The notes under the pieces: generated by a model
Told to the model about the DNA's origin: nothing
Seen by the model: the letters and a program-made list of their open reading frames with translations, nothing else
Database searches by the model: none
Translations under genes and position numbers: made by a program
From: Poecilobothrus nobilitatus
Taxonomy: Eukaryota; Arthropoda; Insecta; Diptera; Dolichopodidae
Reading direction: 5' to 3'
DNA: 64,000 nucleotides
NCBI GenBank assembly: GCA_947095535.1
Contig: OX352773.1
Span: 34,245,398-34,309,397 of the forward strand
Part shown: positions 12,766-25,500 of the stretch, in pieces
Layout of the letters: every line of letters starts with the position of its first letter
Numbering within the stretch: position 1 is the first letter of the stretch

Positions 12766-13523
12766 TCATGTTTTTCTATTTCTTTTATGTAATCTATGAA
12801 TTTCATTAAGGTTGATTGGTTTAGTTGCATCTATGGGTTTTTGGAATGGACGAACACGGCCACCAAATCTTAATTGACCGGATTCTTTACGACCACCTAA
12901 TCCTCCACCTAAACGTCGAGGTTTCCATCCTTTAAGTGTTCTTAAATATAGTTTTATCTTATTACTTTGTCTAAATAAGTTTTTTATCTTATATAATACC
13001 TGCCAAATTCGAATTCAACGATTATCTCAGATTTATCCAAATTCTTTAAATTCATTTTTCTATGTGCTTCTTTTGCCGAATGATAATTATCAAATTCTAT
13101 AAAAGCGTAACGTTTCGAAATACCGGTGTTGATATCACGAACAATTTTACAATAAACTATTTTTCCATAATGACCAAATTCTTGTTTTAATTTTTCCTTT
13201 AAATTTTTATAAATAAAAATTTTATAAAAAAAATGTATAAATACTACCTCAGTAGTTCCAGTATCCAATCTCCCAATAAATAATGTATTTTTTGGATTTC
13301 CTTTTAATTTTTTATCTGGAACATATTTTGAATTTATAGCCCTTATTATTGCACGATCATGAGGTCCCCTATCAATCCCTATTTTATATTGAATTCTATT
13401 TAAAACATGTTTTTTTTTAGTTTTATTTTGTAGAAACTTACCGTCAATTGAACCACATCGAATTGGATTATATTCGCCGTAATCAACTGCATATTTAAAC
13501 CAAATTTGAGATTCACCACTCAT
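12766..13523 (-). CDS. SNRNP35: U11/U12 small nuclear ribonucleoprotein 35 kDa protein
   Basis: Four exons in transcript order are 13442-13523, 13248-13378, 13000-13196 and 12766-12940. They total 585 nt and encode 194 aa. The protein has the family's N-terminal Y-x-P-x-R-x-GSIDG motif and a [10 protein letters not shown] block. One RRM follows, with RNP2 (TLFIGRL) and RNP1 (KRYAFIEF), and then a basic tail rich in Arg/Gly/Lys. The protein is a component of the U11/U12 di-snRNP, which recognises the 5' splice site of U12-type introns, and is related to U1-70K. Introns 1 (63 bp) and 2 (51 bp) are both multiples of three and free of stops, so the unspliced frame also reads through them. The exon model is supported by family alignment and phase. 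Confidence 0.95.
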
Positions 13524-13824
13524 TGTTTTTTAAATGTATAATATTAATGAGATTCAAAAACAAGTTTTATATAAAGAAGTTATCACTTTATTACTTTCTA
13601 AAGGAATTTATATTTTTAAGATTTGGATGATGTATTTGCTTTTTTAACTAATATATTCTATTAAATCAACGTTTACCAACCAACAATAAATATATAATTT
13701 TTGAGAAATTTTTAAATAATATGAGAAGCTGTTTTATTTTGTTTTTTTACTGACATAGTTATGTATTTGATTGAAATATGTATGAGATCAGAATTACTTT
13801 ATTTAAATGAAATTTTTTGTGATT

Positions 13825-13830
13825 TTTATT
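13825..13830 (-). other. Polyadenylation signal of the CD164/visgun gene
   Basis: AATAAA on the minus strand lies about 30 bp downstream of the visgun-like stop codon. Confidence 0.5.
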
Positions 13831-13858
13831 TTTTTAATATTTTAGACTTTGGAAATAT

Positions 13859-14317
<459 letters not shown>

Positions 14318-14771
14318 TTATGCACCTTCAAAATTAAAAACTAATATATTACTATAGGTACTAATATGTAGTTATGATTACATTAATAATTTACAGTATA
14401 AAATGACTAATTAACTGTAAAATATAACTTACTATTTTAAAATTTAGATTTCTCTATTTTTTTAGAAAGAAATCAAAACAATTGACTAGCAATATCTTTG
14501 TATTTAATTTTATTAAAAAATATTTTATTATTTCTTAAATAAAATTTTCAAAATTGTGAAAAATTAATAAAAACTTATTCAAATGCAACTTGAGAATATG
14601 TAAAATTCGCAAAAGTGAATAAAAATGTCGAAATATCTATCTACGCAAACTCAAACTCTGTTGAACGTAGGTTGACTTGACATTTAATAATTTTTAAAAG
14701 GCTACGTTTTTTATTTATGTACTAACTATAGACATATTACAATATTATTATTAGCCAATACCCATATATAG

Positions 14772-15290
14772 GCAATGAAGAAAATATTTGCAGTCAATTA
14801 TGAGGAAGAGCTGAGTGAACAGTGCTTGTATTAATTTAATTTTTTTCAGAAATAGTTTCCAAGTTTAAATAGTTTCATTTCTAATTTATTTTATTTTGTT
14901 ATTTAATAAGTAGTTAAAATTTTTAATAACTTTTTATTTAAATTGTTTAATTAAATTTTAATTTTAAAAATAAAATTTTTCAATTATTAAGTAATCTTGG
15001 AACTGGTTAATAAAATCTTGGAACTGGTTATGATTTTCGTTAGAACTGGTTGAAACTGCATTCATTTTCATAAATATAAACAGCTGAGTGAACGAAATGT
15101 ATACATATTCTAAAATACAAGTATAAATAATATATAATATTCTTAAAAAAAATTAAACAAAACTATTTTCACATTTAGGACACTATTTCTGAAGAAACAA
15201 ATAGAAAACATAATAAGCACGGGAACTCAGCTATTGCTCAAAATTGACTGAAAATATTTTCTATATAGTTGCTGCATCATGCTAGCATAA
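14772..15290. mobile_element. Foldback element related to the 5.4-kb repeat
   Basis: The left arm (about 14772-14870) is an inverted version of the right arm (about 15165-15270). Both share blocks with 5755-5890, such as ACTATTTCTGAAGAAAC, ACTGAAAATATTTTCT and the word CTCAG next to a GCAC/GCATGG block. The core carries a tandem of TTGGAACTGGTT (near 14997-15030). No coding frame. Exact edges were not determined. Confidence 0.6.
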
Positions 15291-15452
15291 AATATTTTTA
15301 TTTTATTTTTAAACTTTTATGTAGGAACGCGTTGTTACAAATATTTATTTATTTATTTATTATTCATTCTGATAAAATTTGTAATACATGTGATTTTTGC
15401 TATACTTATTTTTCTATAGGTAGGGAAAAAGCCGTCTATAGCTAGTGAAACT

Positions 15453-15494
15453 AAAGTTGACATGGTTATATTTCATTATAACCATGTCAACTTT
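15453..15494. repeat. Perfect hairpin, 18-bp arms with 6-nt loop
   Basis: AAAGTTGACATGGTTATA is followed by TTTCAT and then by its exact reverse complement TATAACCATGTCAACTTT. The words ATGTCAA and AACATGT recur downstream to about 15585, so this may be the fold-back part of a small repeat rather than an isolated hairpin. Confidence 0.85.
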
Positions 15495-16480
15495 GGTTTT
15501 TCTCGCACATCGAACCACGTTTTGACTTATCTTCCAACATGTCAAAGTGAGACAAAACGTATTTAACTTCTAACATGTTAAGCCAAATTCTTGCGGTGCA
15601 TCTATACGAATTCAAATTTCAGTATTCTACTCGGCATAAAAAAAAACCCTTTATGCGTTTTTTCTTATATTTTGTTTTTACAATTACAGATCTAAAAAAC
15701 AAAGTCAAGTTTTAAAACGAAAACAGAAATAAAATTGAGATGTTAAACTTTAATATTTTTGAATACCTTTTCCTTTATATTTCTAGTATTTCAAACGTTA
15801 CCTAACTGCTTTTCAAAAATTAATAATCCTGCTATTCAAAAGACTCTGTTTTTGTTATTTTTTTTTAATTTGCACCTACATAAAAGTTAAAATAACAAAT
15901 TGCTATTAAATTTAATTTAAAAAAAACATCGATTACATATGTAATTATGTATTAAGTTTACGTTTATTTTTTAATGTTTTAAAATGTTTAAAATAATCTC
16001 TGAAAAAGGAAGAAATGTTATGAGACTAATTGAAATAAAATTTATTATTATTAAAATGTTTTTTTTTTAATTTTCTTACTGAAGCTCTATTGAATTTTTA
16101 AGTTTAAAAATTTATACATTTTGTATGGATTTCCTTGATTACTGGGATTTATGATTTAACGATTTGTTATGATGCACCTCACTCAAGATTAGATTGGAAG
16201 TTAAGATTCTGTTTCAGTATTAATTATTTAGTTTATATTTTCTTTGCATACGTCGCGCAATATTTGTCAATTTTGTTTTGACATTATTTTTTTATTACAT
16301 TTGACGTTTTAGTTTTCACTATAGTTTAGAACAGACCATTTAAGCACGTTGCAATTAATTTACATTTGCAATTTTAGGAAAAGTGATTTAAACATCTTTT
16401 TCTTTAAATTTTGCCTAAATTAAATTATTATTTTCTTTAAATAATTGTAAATAAATCATTTATAAATTTAAAAAAATATA

Positions 16481-19400
16481 ATGTCAAAGAAAAAAAGTAA
16501 AAAAAATCTAGATTTCGACGATGATGAAAAAGAAGAAAGTGTTTCAAAATCCGTCGCTCCAAAAGGCAAAAAAGGTAAAAAAGGAAAAGATGATGATTGG
16601 AGTGACGAGGATTCAAAGAAACATGTAACAATTGAAAAAGAAAATTCTTCTGGAACAAACAAAGTTTCAACAACTAATAGTAAAAAGAAAAAAAATGAGA
16701 AGAAAGGAAAACGTAATGATTGGAGTGATGACGACAACAATGATACAATTAAAAATACAGTTAATAATAAATTTAGTGATGATGAAGAAAATGAAACAAA
16801 GCCAACTACTTCCAAAAAGAGTAATAAGAATAAAAAAAACAAGAAAACTAAAAAAGAAGATGATGAATGGTCAGATGATAATAGTAAAACAATTCACTTA
16901 CTAAAGCAAAGTGATGATGAAGAAAACGAATCAAATCAACCAATTAAAAAACAAAAAAGCAAAAAAAAAACTAAGAAACTCGAGGACGATTGGTCAGATG
17001 ATCAAGTTGATAGTAAATTTGTCGATTTAAATTTAGAGCAGGATTCTGAAGAAGAGAAAACAGTTCAAATAGTTAAAAAGGGAAAGAAAAATAAAAAAGA
17101 GAAAAATAAAGAATTGAGCGAAAATGAATTAGATGTTGACGTTGAAGATGAATTAGTATCTGAAGATGAAAAAAGTTATGTGATTGTTGGCAAAGAAGAA
17201 GGTAGACATATTTTTTATTTAATTTTTTTTATTTTGTTTAAAAAATTACTTGTTTTTAGAGTGTTCTGAAATTGATCAAATATTAAAGCCAACTGAATCA
17301 GAGTTAAAGAATGATTTTACTGAATTAGTGAAGGCGGAAAGTAAAATAATTGATCAAATGTCAAAAATTAAAGAAGAAGTTAAAAAACCAGAAAATGAAG
17401 AAGTGAATGATAATGAAGAAGAGGGGCAAAATGATGATGAAAATGAGTCAAATCAGGTTTCTGATTCTACCCAACTTAAAGAAAAAAAACTTACACATAA
17501 AGAAAAAAAGAAATTAAAAAAACAACAGGAATATGAAAAACAAGTTGAAGCTTTAACAAAAAAGGGAGGACAAGGACAATCTGAATTAGATAGTAATTTT
17601 ACCATGTCTCAAGCGCAAAAAACCGCTGGACAAAAAGCTCAATTAGAAAACGCTGTCGATATCAAAATTGAAAATTTCACAATTTCCGCGAAAGGAAATG
17701 ATTTATTTGTTAATGCAAATTTATTAATTGCGAATGGTCGGCGTTATGGTCTAGTTGGGCCCAATGGACATGGAAAAACAACGTTGCTTAGACATATATC
17801 TTCAAGAGCTTTTGCTATTCCGCCTAATATAGATGTATTACTTTGTGAACAAGAAGTTGTTGCCGATGACAATACAGCTGTTCATACTATACTAATGGCT
17901 GATATTAAAAGAAATAAACTTTTAAAAGAATGTTCAGATCTCGAAGCAAAATTAGAAAGTAAAATTATTTTTTTTATGAATATTTAATGAAATAATTATT
18001 AAAATGTTTTTGTGTGATTTTAGAAAATCATAATTTGGAAGTTCAAGAACAATTAAACGAAGTGTATGCAGAGCTTAAAGCTATTGGGGCAGATTCGGCT
18101 GAACCTAGAGCTAGAAGAATTTTAGCAGGTTTGGGATTTTCTGTTGAAATGCAAAATAGAGCAACGAAAAATTTTTCTGGAGGTTGGCGTATGCGTGTGT
18201 CATTAGCAAGAGCTCTGTATTTAGAACCAACGCTTTTGATGCTTGATGAACCTACTAATCACTTAGATTTAAATGCTGTAATTTGGCTTGATAAGTATAA
18301 AAACTTTTTATAATTTTAGTGATATATCATAAAAAACAATATTTTTTTAGTTATTTGCAAGCTTGGAAAAAAACCTTATTAATAGTATCTCACGATCAAA
18401 GTTTCTTGGACAATGTGTGTAATGAAATTATTCATTTAGACAATAAGAAGCTTTTTTATTATAAAGGAAATTATTCAATGTTTAAAAAAATGTACGTTCA
18501 GAAAAGAAGAGAAATGATTAAAGAATACGAAAAACAGGAAAAACGAATTAGAGAATTGAAAGCACATGGCCAATCTAAAAAAGCAGCGGTAAAATAATTA
18601 AACGAATACTTTTCGAATAAAGTTTAATTTTTTATTTTTTAGGAAAAAAAACAAAAGGAAGTCTTAACAAGGAAACAAGAAAAAGGGAGAAACAAAGGTC
18701 AAAAAAACGAGGATGAAGATGGACCAACCGAACTTTTATCAAGACCTAAAGAATATATTGTTAAGTTCCGGTTTCCAGAACCTTCACAACTTCAGCCACC
18801 AATCTTAGGTCTTCATAGTAAGTAATGAAAAAATATGTTAATTATTATTTATAAAAGTATTTTTTTGTTAGATGTAAATTTCAATTTTGAAGGTCAAAGA
18901 CCGTTATTCAATAAAACTGAATTTGGTATTGATTTAAGTAGTAGGATTGCTATAGTTGGACCCAAGTATATACCTATTTTTAATATATTTAAAAAAATTA
19001 TTAATAAACAATTTTTGATAGTGGTGTTGGAAAATCTACCTTTTTAAAATTACTTGTTGGTGATTTATCACCAGTTCAAGGTGAATTAAGGAAAAATCAT
19101 CGTTTGGTATTTAGCAAGATAAATTTAAAAAAATTTATTAATAAAAAAAAAAAACAATTTTTAGAGAATTGGAAGATTTGATCAACATTCTGGGGAACAT
19201 TTAACAGCTGAAGAATCTGCCGCTGAATATTTGCAACGTTTATTTGATTTGCAGCATGAAAAAGCACGAAAACAATTAGGTTCGTTTGGTTTAGTTAGTC
19301 ATGCACACACAATTAAAATGAAAGATTTATCCGGCGGTCAAAAAGCTCGAGTTGCATTAGCAGAATTATGTTTAAGTGGTCCTGATGTTCTTATTCTTGT

Positions 19401-19914
19401 AAGTTATTTTTATACTTTTGTCACCTTGTGTCGTCCTCTTTTTTGCTACACTGTTGTAAACTTTATAATTAATTTGAAAACGAAAAATTGATCTTGAAAT
19501 TATTTTGACTTTCTACTTTATAACAAGAATTGATCTTTAGATTAAAAATTGAATTACTGAAATTTATTTTAAAAAAAAAATTGTACATATATATAGGATG
19601 AACCTACTAATAACTTAGACATTGAATCAATTGATGCCTTAGCTGAAGCAATAAACGAATATGAAGGTGGTGTTATAATAGTATCTCACGATGAGCGCCT
19701 AATTAGAGAAACAGGTTGCACCCTTTATGTCATTGAAGATCAAACAATAAATGAAGTAATTTTTTTTATTATTTTATTATTTTTACTTAATCTATTCCTT
19801 CTTTTTTTTAAGATTGATGGAGATTTCGATGATTATCGTAAAGAAGTATTGGAAAGTTTAGGTGAAATTGTTAATAATCCTAGTGTCGTTGCAAATGCAG
19901 CTGTATTACAATAA
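16481..19914 (+). CDS. ABCF1: ATP-binding cassette subfamily F member 1 (ABC50/GCN20-like)
   Basis: Ten exons join in frame: 16481-17201, 17260-17958, 18024-18294, 18351-18588, 18643-18817, 18872-18965, 19022-19106, 19165-19398, 19597-19755 and 19813-19914. They give 925 aa. Residues 1 to about 370 are a charged Lys/Glu/Asp-rich region with four [DE]WSD motifs (W40, W81, W130, W171). Two ABC cassettes without membrane segments follow. The first has Walker [10 protein letters not shown] near 407, signature SGGWR near 525 and Walker [13 protein letters not shown] near 544. The second has GPNGVGKST near 733, SGGQKAR near 816 and LDEPTNNLD near 840. Both cassettes look catalytically complete. Family members act in the cytosol with eIF2 and ribosomes during initiation. 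It converges on PLC-gamma, 2.6 kb away. Confidence 0.97.
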
Positions 19915-20025
19915 AAAAGAAAGATATTTTTAGACAATTTTTTTATTTTTTGCTTTAATGTTGAAAATTTTTCTTTATTTTGTATTTTATATCTAATATC
20001 ATATTTAATTTCGTTTATTTTGGTA

Positions 20026-20031
20026 AATAAA
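20026..20031 (+). other. Polyadenylation signal of ABCF1
   Basis: AATAAA lies 112 bp after the ABCF1 stop. A second AATAAA follows within about 20 bp. Confidence 0.55.
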
Positions 20032-20049
20032 ATGTAATATAAAATAATA

Positions 20050-22549
20050 AAAATGCATTTTTTTTTTATTTAACTTTTCAAATTTTGTTTCATCACTAAT
20101 TATGCATTAATTAGGGTGAAAAAGGAATCATAATTAAAAAGAAAACAAAAAATAAAACGCGAGTAAACCAAATATATTAGCCTCTGCGGAATTTTGAACA
20201 GAATTTATTGTTCAGTGAAATATTAATATTAAAAACGAATTCTCTAATAAAAGCTTTTGTTACATCAAACAGTTTAATTTACCAAAAGGGAAGTTTAAAT
20301 GTTATCCTGTAGAGATACTCTCTTGATTTCATATTCTAGAGGTTTAATTTTTTAAATTTCGATTTCCATTTGATTAGCAAATCAGCAAGTACTTAATTTA
20401 AAATAAAACACCTAATTTTTCAATAATTGCAACATCGATTTAATTTTTATAATTTTTTTAGCAATAGAAATAATTTTTCAATTAAACTATGCAAAAAAAA
20501 AATTTATATAAACTTCTATACATACAATAAAGAAATAGTATATTAACATAAAAATAACTTTACCAATTTAAAAATAATAGAAAAAAAACTTTCACAATAT
20601 TTTTTTTTAAATTGACAAATAATAAAAGCAATTTTGCGAAATATTACATAAAAAACGTGATTAATTGCACATATAAAACTATATTTAATATAATATATAA
20701 ATTATATTTTTATTTCAGTAAAATAATAAACTTATGTGAACATAATTAAAGATTTACAAATATAATTAATTACAAATTTTCATTTATTATTTGTGCATTT
20801 AAGCAAATTTACTAATATTTGCTGTTGTCTTGCAAAACATTTTCATTAATTTAATTGATTTATCATATAAAAATTAATGTATTAAATTGTATATCTTATT
20901 ATAATTTTTTCAAAAAATTAATTATGAAACCTATAAATATTAAATCAAACGTCTATCGGGTTAAAACCCAATAAAAAACAATTATTATCATATTATGATA
21001 TTTCTAATTAAAATTGTATTACAAAAAAAAATATTTTACTAATTACCATTATATATATTGAAAAACAAATAATTATTTTTTTAAATATAATTTTGTCATA
21101 AAAAATAAAGTTGTTCTTCACAAATTTCGTTGTTTCGAACATTTTTTTTTTTTTGAACAGGAATGTCAACACTTCATATAAAATAAAACTGATTTAGACA
21201 ACAAAATATATTAGACAATTTTAAACTACAACCAAATAAATAATGTAAATTTTACATAAAAAAAAAAAATAGAAGTAATTTTGTACGCAAACAAATGTTT
21301 GTATATATTTAATTTAATATTTTATAAGTGTTCTCTAAATTTTAAAGCAAGCTACAAAATTTATTTGCTAAATTGAAATTTTTTCTTAAAATTTCTAATT
21401 TCAAAATCAAATTTAAGGATTTTCAAACACAAATATGTATTACTCTTCCTATCTATTGGCACAAAATAACAGTAATAAAATTGTAATTAAAAAAAAAAAA
21501 CATTCAAAATCTCAATTTATTATATGAGAACGAAAATATATTCGTTAGTTTTTTCAATTTATTTGTTTTAAATCTACAAATTTTTTTATCTGCAGTCTAT
21601 TTCTATTTTTCTTTTTAACATCGTTTATTTTATAAAATTATTTTCTTATTTCCTAAATGAATATAAATGCAATTATTTGTGCTTATACATAACCAAAATT
21701 TTTATGTTAAAAAATTCAATAATTGGTCACTTCTGTAAACTTTTAATCTCTAAAATGAAATAAGAAAATTATTTATTGTTTACAATAAAATATTAAAAAA
21801 AAAAAATTGTGTGTATATGGCACAAAAATATAATTATTTAAGTTAAAATATGTCAATGGAATTTAAATACTTAAATAATTAAAAGAAATTTTTATATAGG
21901 AAAATAATTTTGAAAAGATATGTTTATGAAAATCTATGATAATTATTAATTTTTTAATTATATTTTTTAAAATAATAAATTGGAAGTTAAAAGTTAATTT
22001 TGGATGTATAAATTTTTTTTTCATTGATTCGATCCTTATTTTATTGGTTTGAACCTTGATTATTTATCAAAATTTATGAATTCCTTGTTTGCAATAATAT
22101 GTTAAATGTTTTTTTTCATTGCTTTCATGAAATATATAAATATAAGGCACTTATTATAATAGTAATAAATAATAATATAAGATTGAATTAATATTGTATA
22201 AATTATTAAATTCAAATAAACAACATTGTATATAATATATGACGTTAGTTTTTTATAATACTTTTTTCAATGTTATACTTAACCAATATATTTTTTACAA
22301 TAGTTTTATTTATTAATAAACTTTATTTGATTAGTCTTAATAATATCTTTAACAATTATAATTGCTTTATATCCTAAACTTTAAAAATTAATTTAAATAA
22401 GATTACATAAAAAAAAATAATATTTTACTATAAAAAAAAGTACGATTGCAATTTATACAAGATATATATATATTAAATATTAAAGGATATATATAAGGAA
22501 TTGGTCATCTATACTCTTAAAAGAAAAGCAATTTTTCAAAAAGAAGTTA
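20050..22549. other. AT-rich spacer between convergent ABCF1 and PLC-gamma genes
   Basis: No frame, RNA gene or clear repeat was seen. It must hold the PLC-gamma 3' untranslated region. Candidate AATAAA words on the minus strand occur several hundred bases downstream of the stop and cannot be ranked. Confidence 0.6.
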
Positions 22550-25500
22550 TTAGGTTAATCTTAAATTAGTTAACATTCTTTCTATGTTTTTGGTATTAGT
22601 AATACAATTTTCATCATCTCCATTTGATTTAAACGAAATATGTACTAATAAAGAACTTAGTTCTAACTCTTCACTAAATTTGTTTTTTAGTGGTATACTT
22701 CTATATCCTGTAAATAAACAATTAACCTAAAATAAAAACAAAACAATAATTTAAGTAAATAGTTACTTAAAAAACATTTACCGGAAACGTAGCCTGAGCA
22801 ACAAAATGTCGTTCAGCAAACATATCTTCATCTTGCACTTCGAATCTAATTAAAGCAAAATATGGATTACGGACAGTAAATTCACAAATTTCATTCCAAA
22901 ACGGGTTAAATCCATTATCTAAAACAAATTTCAAATACCATTTCACCTATAAAAATTCAATTTTAAATACAATTTACCTAAAACTCTGGTTTTGTGTTTT
23001 ATACCACTATCATAGGTGGCTCCTAAAATTTCAATAACTACTAAAGGATTATTTGGAATATTTTTACCAGTTCGACATAAATGTCTTGCAGCTATGATAC
23101 GTATTGTAAAATACTTTTCTGGTACTCCGATTAATGTGGTTGGATCATTGAGATCGAAACTGTCATCCAACATGAAATTTGGTTTTAAAATATAACCACA
23201 TGCACCATTGTCACGAAATTTAGCTTGATTTAATTGCATTGGTTTGTCACCAGTTTGATAGTTTAATGCAATCATTTGTGACCCAACATTCCAAAAGCCT
23301 ATTGGATTAAAATTAGATGAATCTAAACGTTGACCTTTAGGATAAACACGACTTATCTGTTGTCGATGATATGATAAAAATAAAGTCGTATTTTGTTGTA
23401 AAAATTGCTTTTCAGCTTTAGTTTCAGGAAAACTAGACATTTCATAAAATACCCAATTAGTTTCTCGGAATGGAACGCTACGAAAATATATAATGAGATC
23501 GGACATTTCTTTGGCAACACGTGCATTTCTTTCTTTTTTACGACGTTCATTTTCTAATTGACTAGCTATTTGAGCTGCAGCTTGTATTGCTTGAATCCAC
23601 TCAAAAGCTAAATCTCGATTATCAAAGCCGATTTCAAAACTGTTTTGCATCATTGGTGTTTGTATATGCATTTTTAATAGTATATCTGGTTCATTAGAAT
23701 TATATAACGAAGCAACAGCTCCATGAATTTCAATTGAATCTGTTCTTGTACAACATTCACTTGCATCATCACTTACATTACTACATACATCATCATTGAT
23801 TGATTCAATTACCTTAACATAATTTGCAGGGAAGAAGCGTTGTATTAATCCCCCATAATCTCCTTTCCACCACATTGAATTATCACGAAGAACGTTTGTA
23901 ATTATAGCATGTTTTGCAAAGGATAATTCATCGGGTCTATTCGCACGATAAGAATATAATGCTTTACATGTAACACGCTCATCAGTGCAACAAGGGTCCA
24001 TATAACTAGAACATCCGTTATTACCGTTTTCTTCATTCTAACAATAAAAAAAACCCATTGAAAACAAAATTTTTAATTTCAATAAAAACTTACAACTGCA
24101 GTATTAATTGCTAATTTATTTTTTAAAGCATCTTTTGATACAGGATGCATTAATTTTATATTTCTATAAAGTGAATTTCTCATGTAATAATTAACTAAAC
24201 TGACTAAACTTTCGAACTGAGTTTGACCAACGACATACAAACGACCATCAACTATTATACGACAGTGTTTAATTTTGTTATTTACTGTAAATGAAATAAC
24301 AAAAGCATTAGTATTTTGTTCACTAGGTCGTACAAGAAAAGAGCCTATTTCTAAACGTATCAACACAGCTTCTGCCTGTTCCTTTGTTGTATTTGGATGG
24401 AACCATTCTTGACTTTCATGTTTCTTTGGTTGTGGAACTGGTTCTCGCAACATGATTGAAAATTCCTAAAATAAATTATAAGTTCTGATTTATATAATTA
24501 TAAAAGCTCTTTTATTTACCGAACTTCTGAGTACGTTTTGCCGGTAGTACATTATTAAACTGTAAAGACTGTCAAACATAAAATTGTCCATTAAATAATA
24601 TTTAGTAGTTCCATTCTCATGTTTTAATTTAATTCTAGAAAACAAAATATTAAAACAGATAGTGAATAAAAATAATCACTTTAGTAGTCACCTGCAATGA
24701 TTAGCCCGCCCTTTTCTCCAAAAGGAAAGGCTATAATCACCAACAAATGTTGCAGATTCTCTTACTAAAAATGTTCCGTCGCCTAAATGCTTATATGATT
24801 CTAAAAGATCATCAGCTTCTTTTCGTCCACCCTCTAATTTTCCATGAAACCAATTTTCACCAAAATGTAGTTCATCGTTTATTAAATTTTCCTTTGTACG
24901 GGGAAAAGATTGGTCAAAATCATCATCACGATTTTCTTCTATTTCGGAACTATAAATCAGTTCCTGTTGTGTTAAAACAAATTGACAAAGATTCCAAGTT
25001 TTATCTACAGGATCTTTAAAAAATAGTTTTCCCTCTTTTAAAACATTTCTCATATTTTCGTTTTCATCAGAAGATCTAATTTGCGCGCCCTCTTCGAATT
25101 CCGGCAACTTCTTGTGTTTTAAAATAATTTTTTTCCGTAAGTGATGCGGTGAGGGTAACCAAGTTTCATTTCTATCAACACGCTGAACTAAAAGCATTTC
25201 TCCAAAAACATCAATTAATGCTTGGGCCATATTTCTTTGTTGTTCTAAAGAGCAATTTTGTTCAATCGATAATATAACAGGATAATCGGAAGTAACAAAA
25301 GCATGCTCCTTAATGGTTTTGATAACATCAATAAACTTAATTTTTGATGTCATGGTATGACCATGGAATATATGAGGTAAATTATCTGGTCCATTCCAAC
25401 AATCCAGTTCAATGCAACGGCATCCCATACGTAACGCACGTGCATAAGCTTCTATTGATGATTCACTAGAAAACTGATCACCTGTTAAATATGTATTATG

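Noticed and set aside
16437..16904. Overlapping frames within ABCF1 exon 1, both strands
   Set aside because: Shadows of the Lys/Asp/Glu-rich coding sequence of ABCF1.
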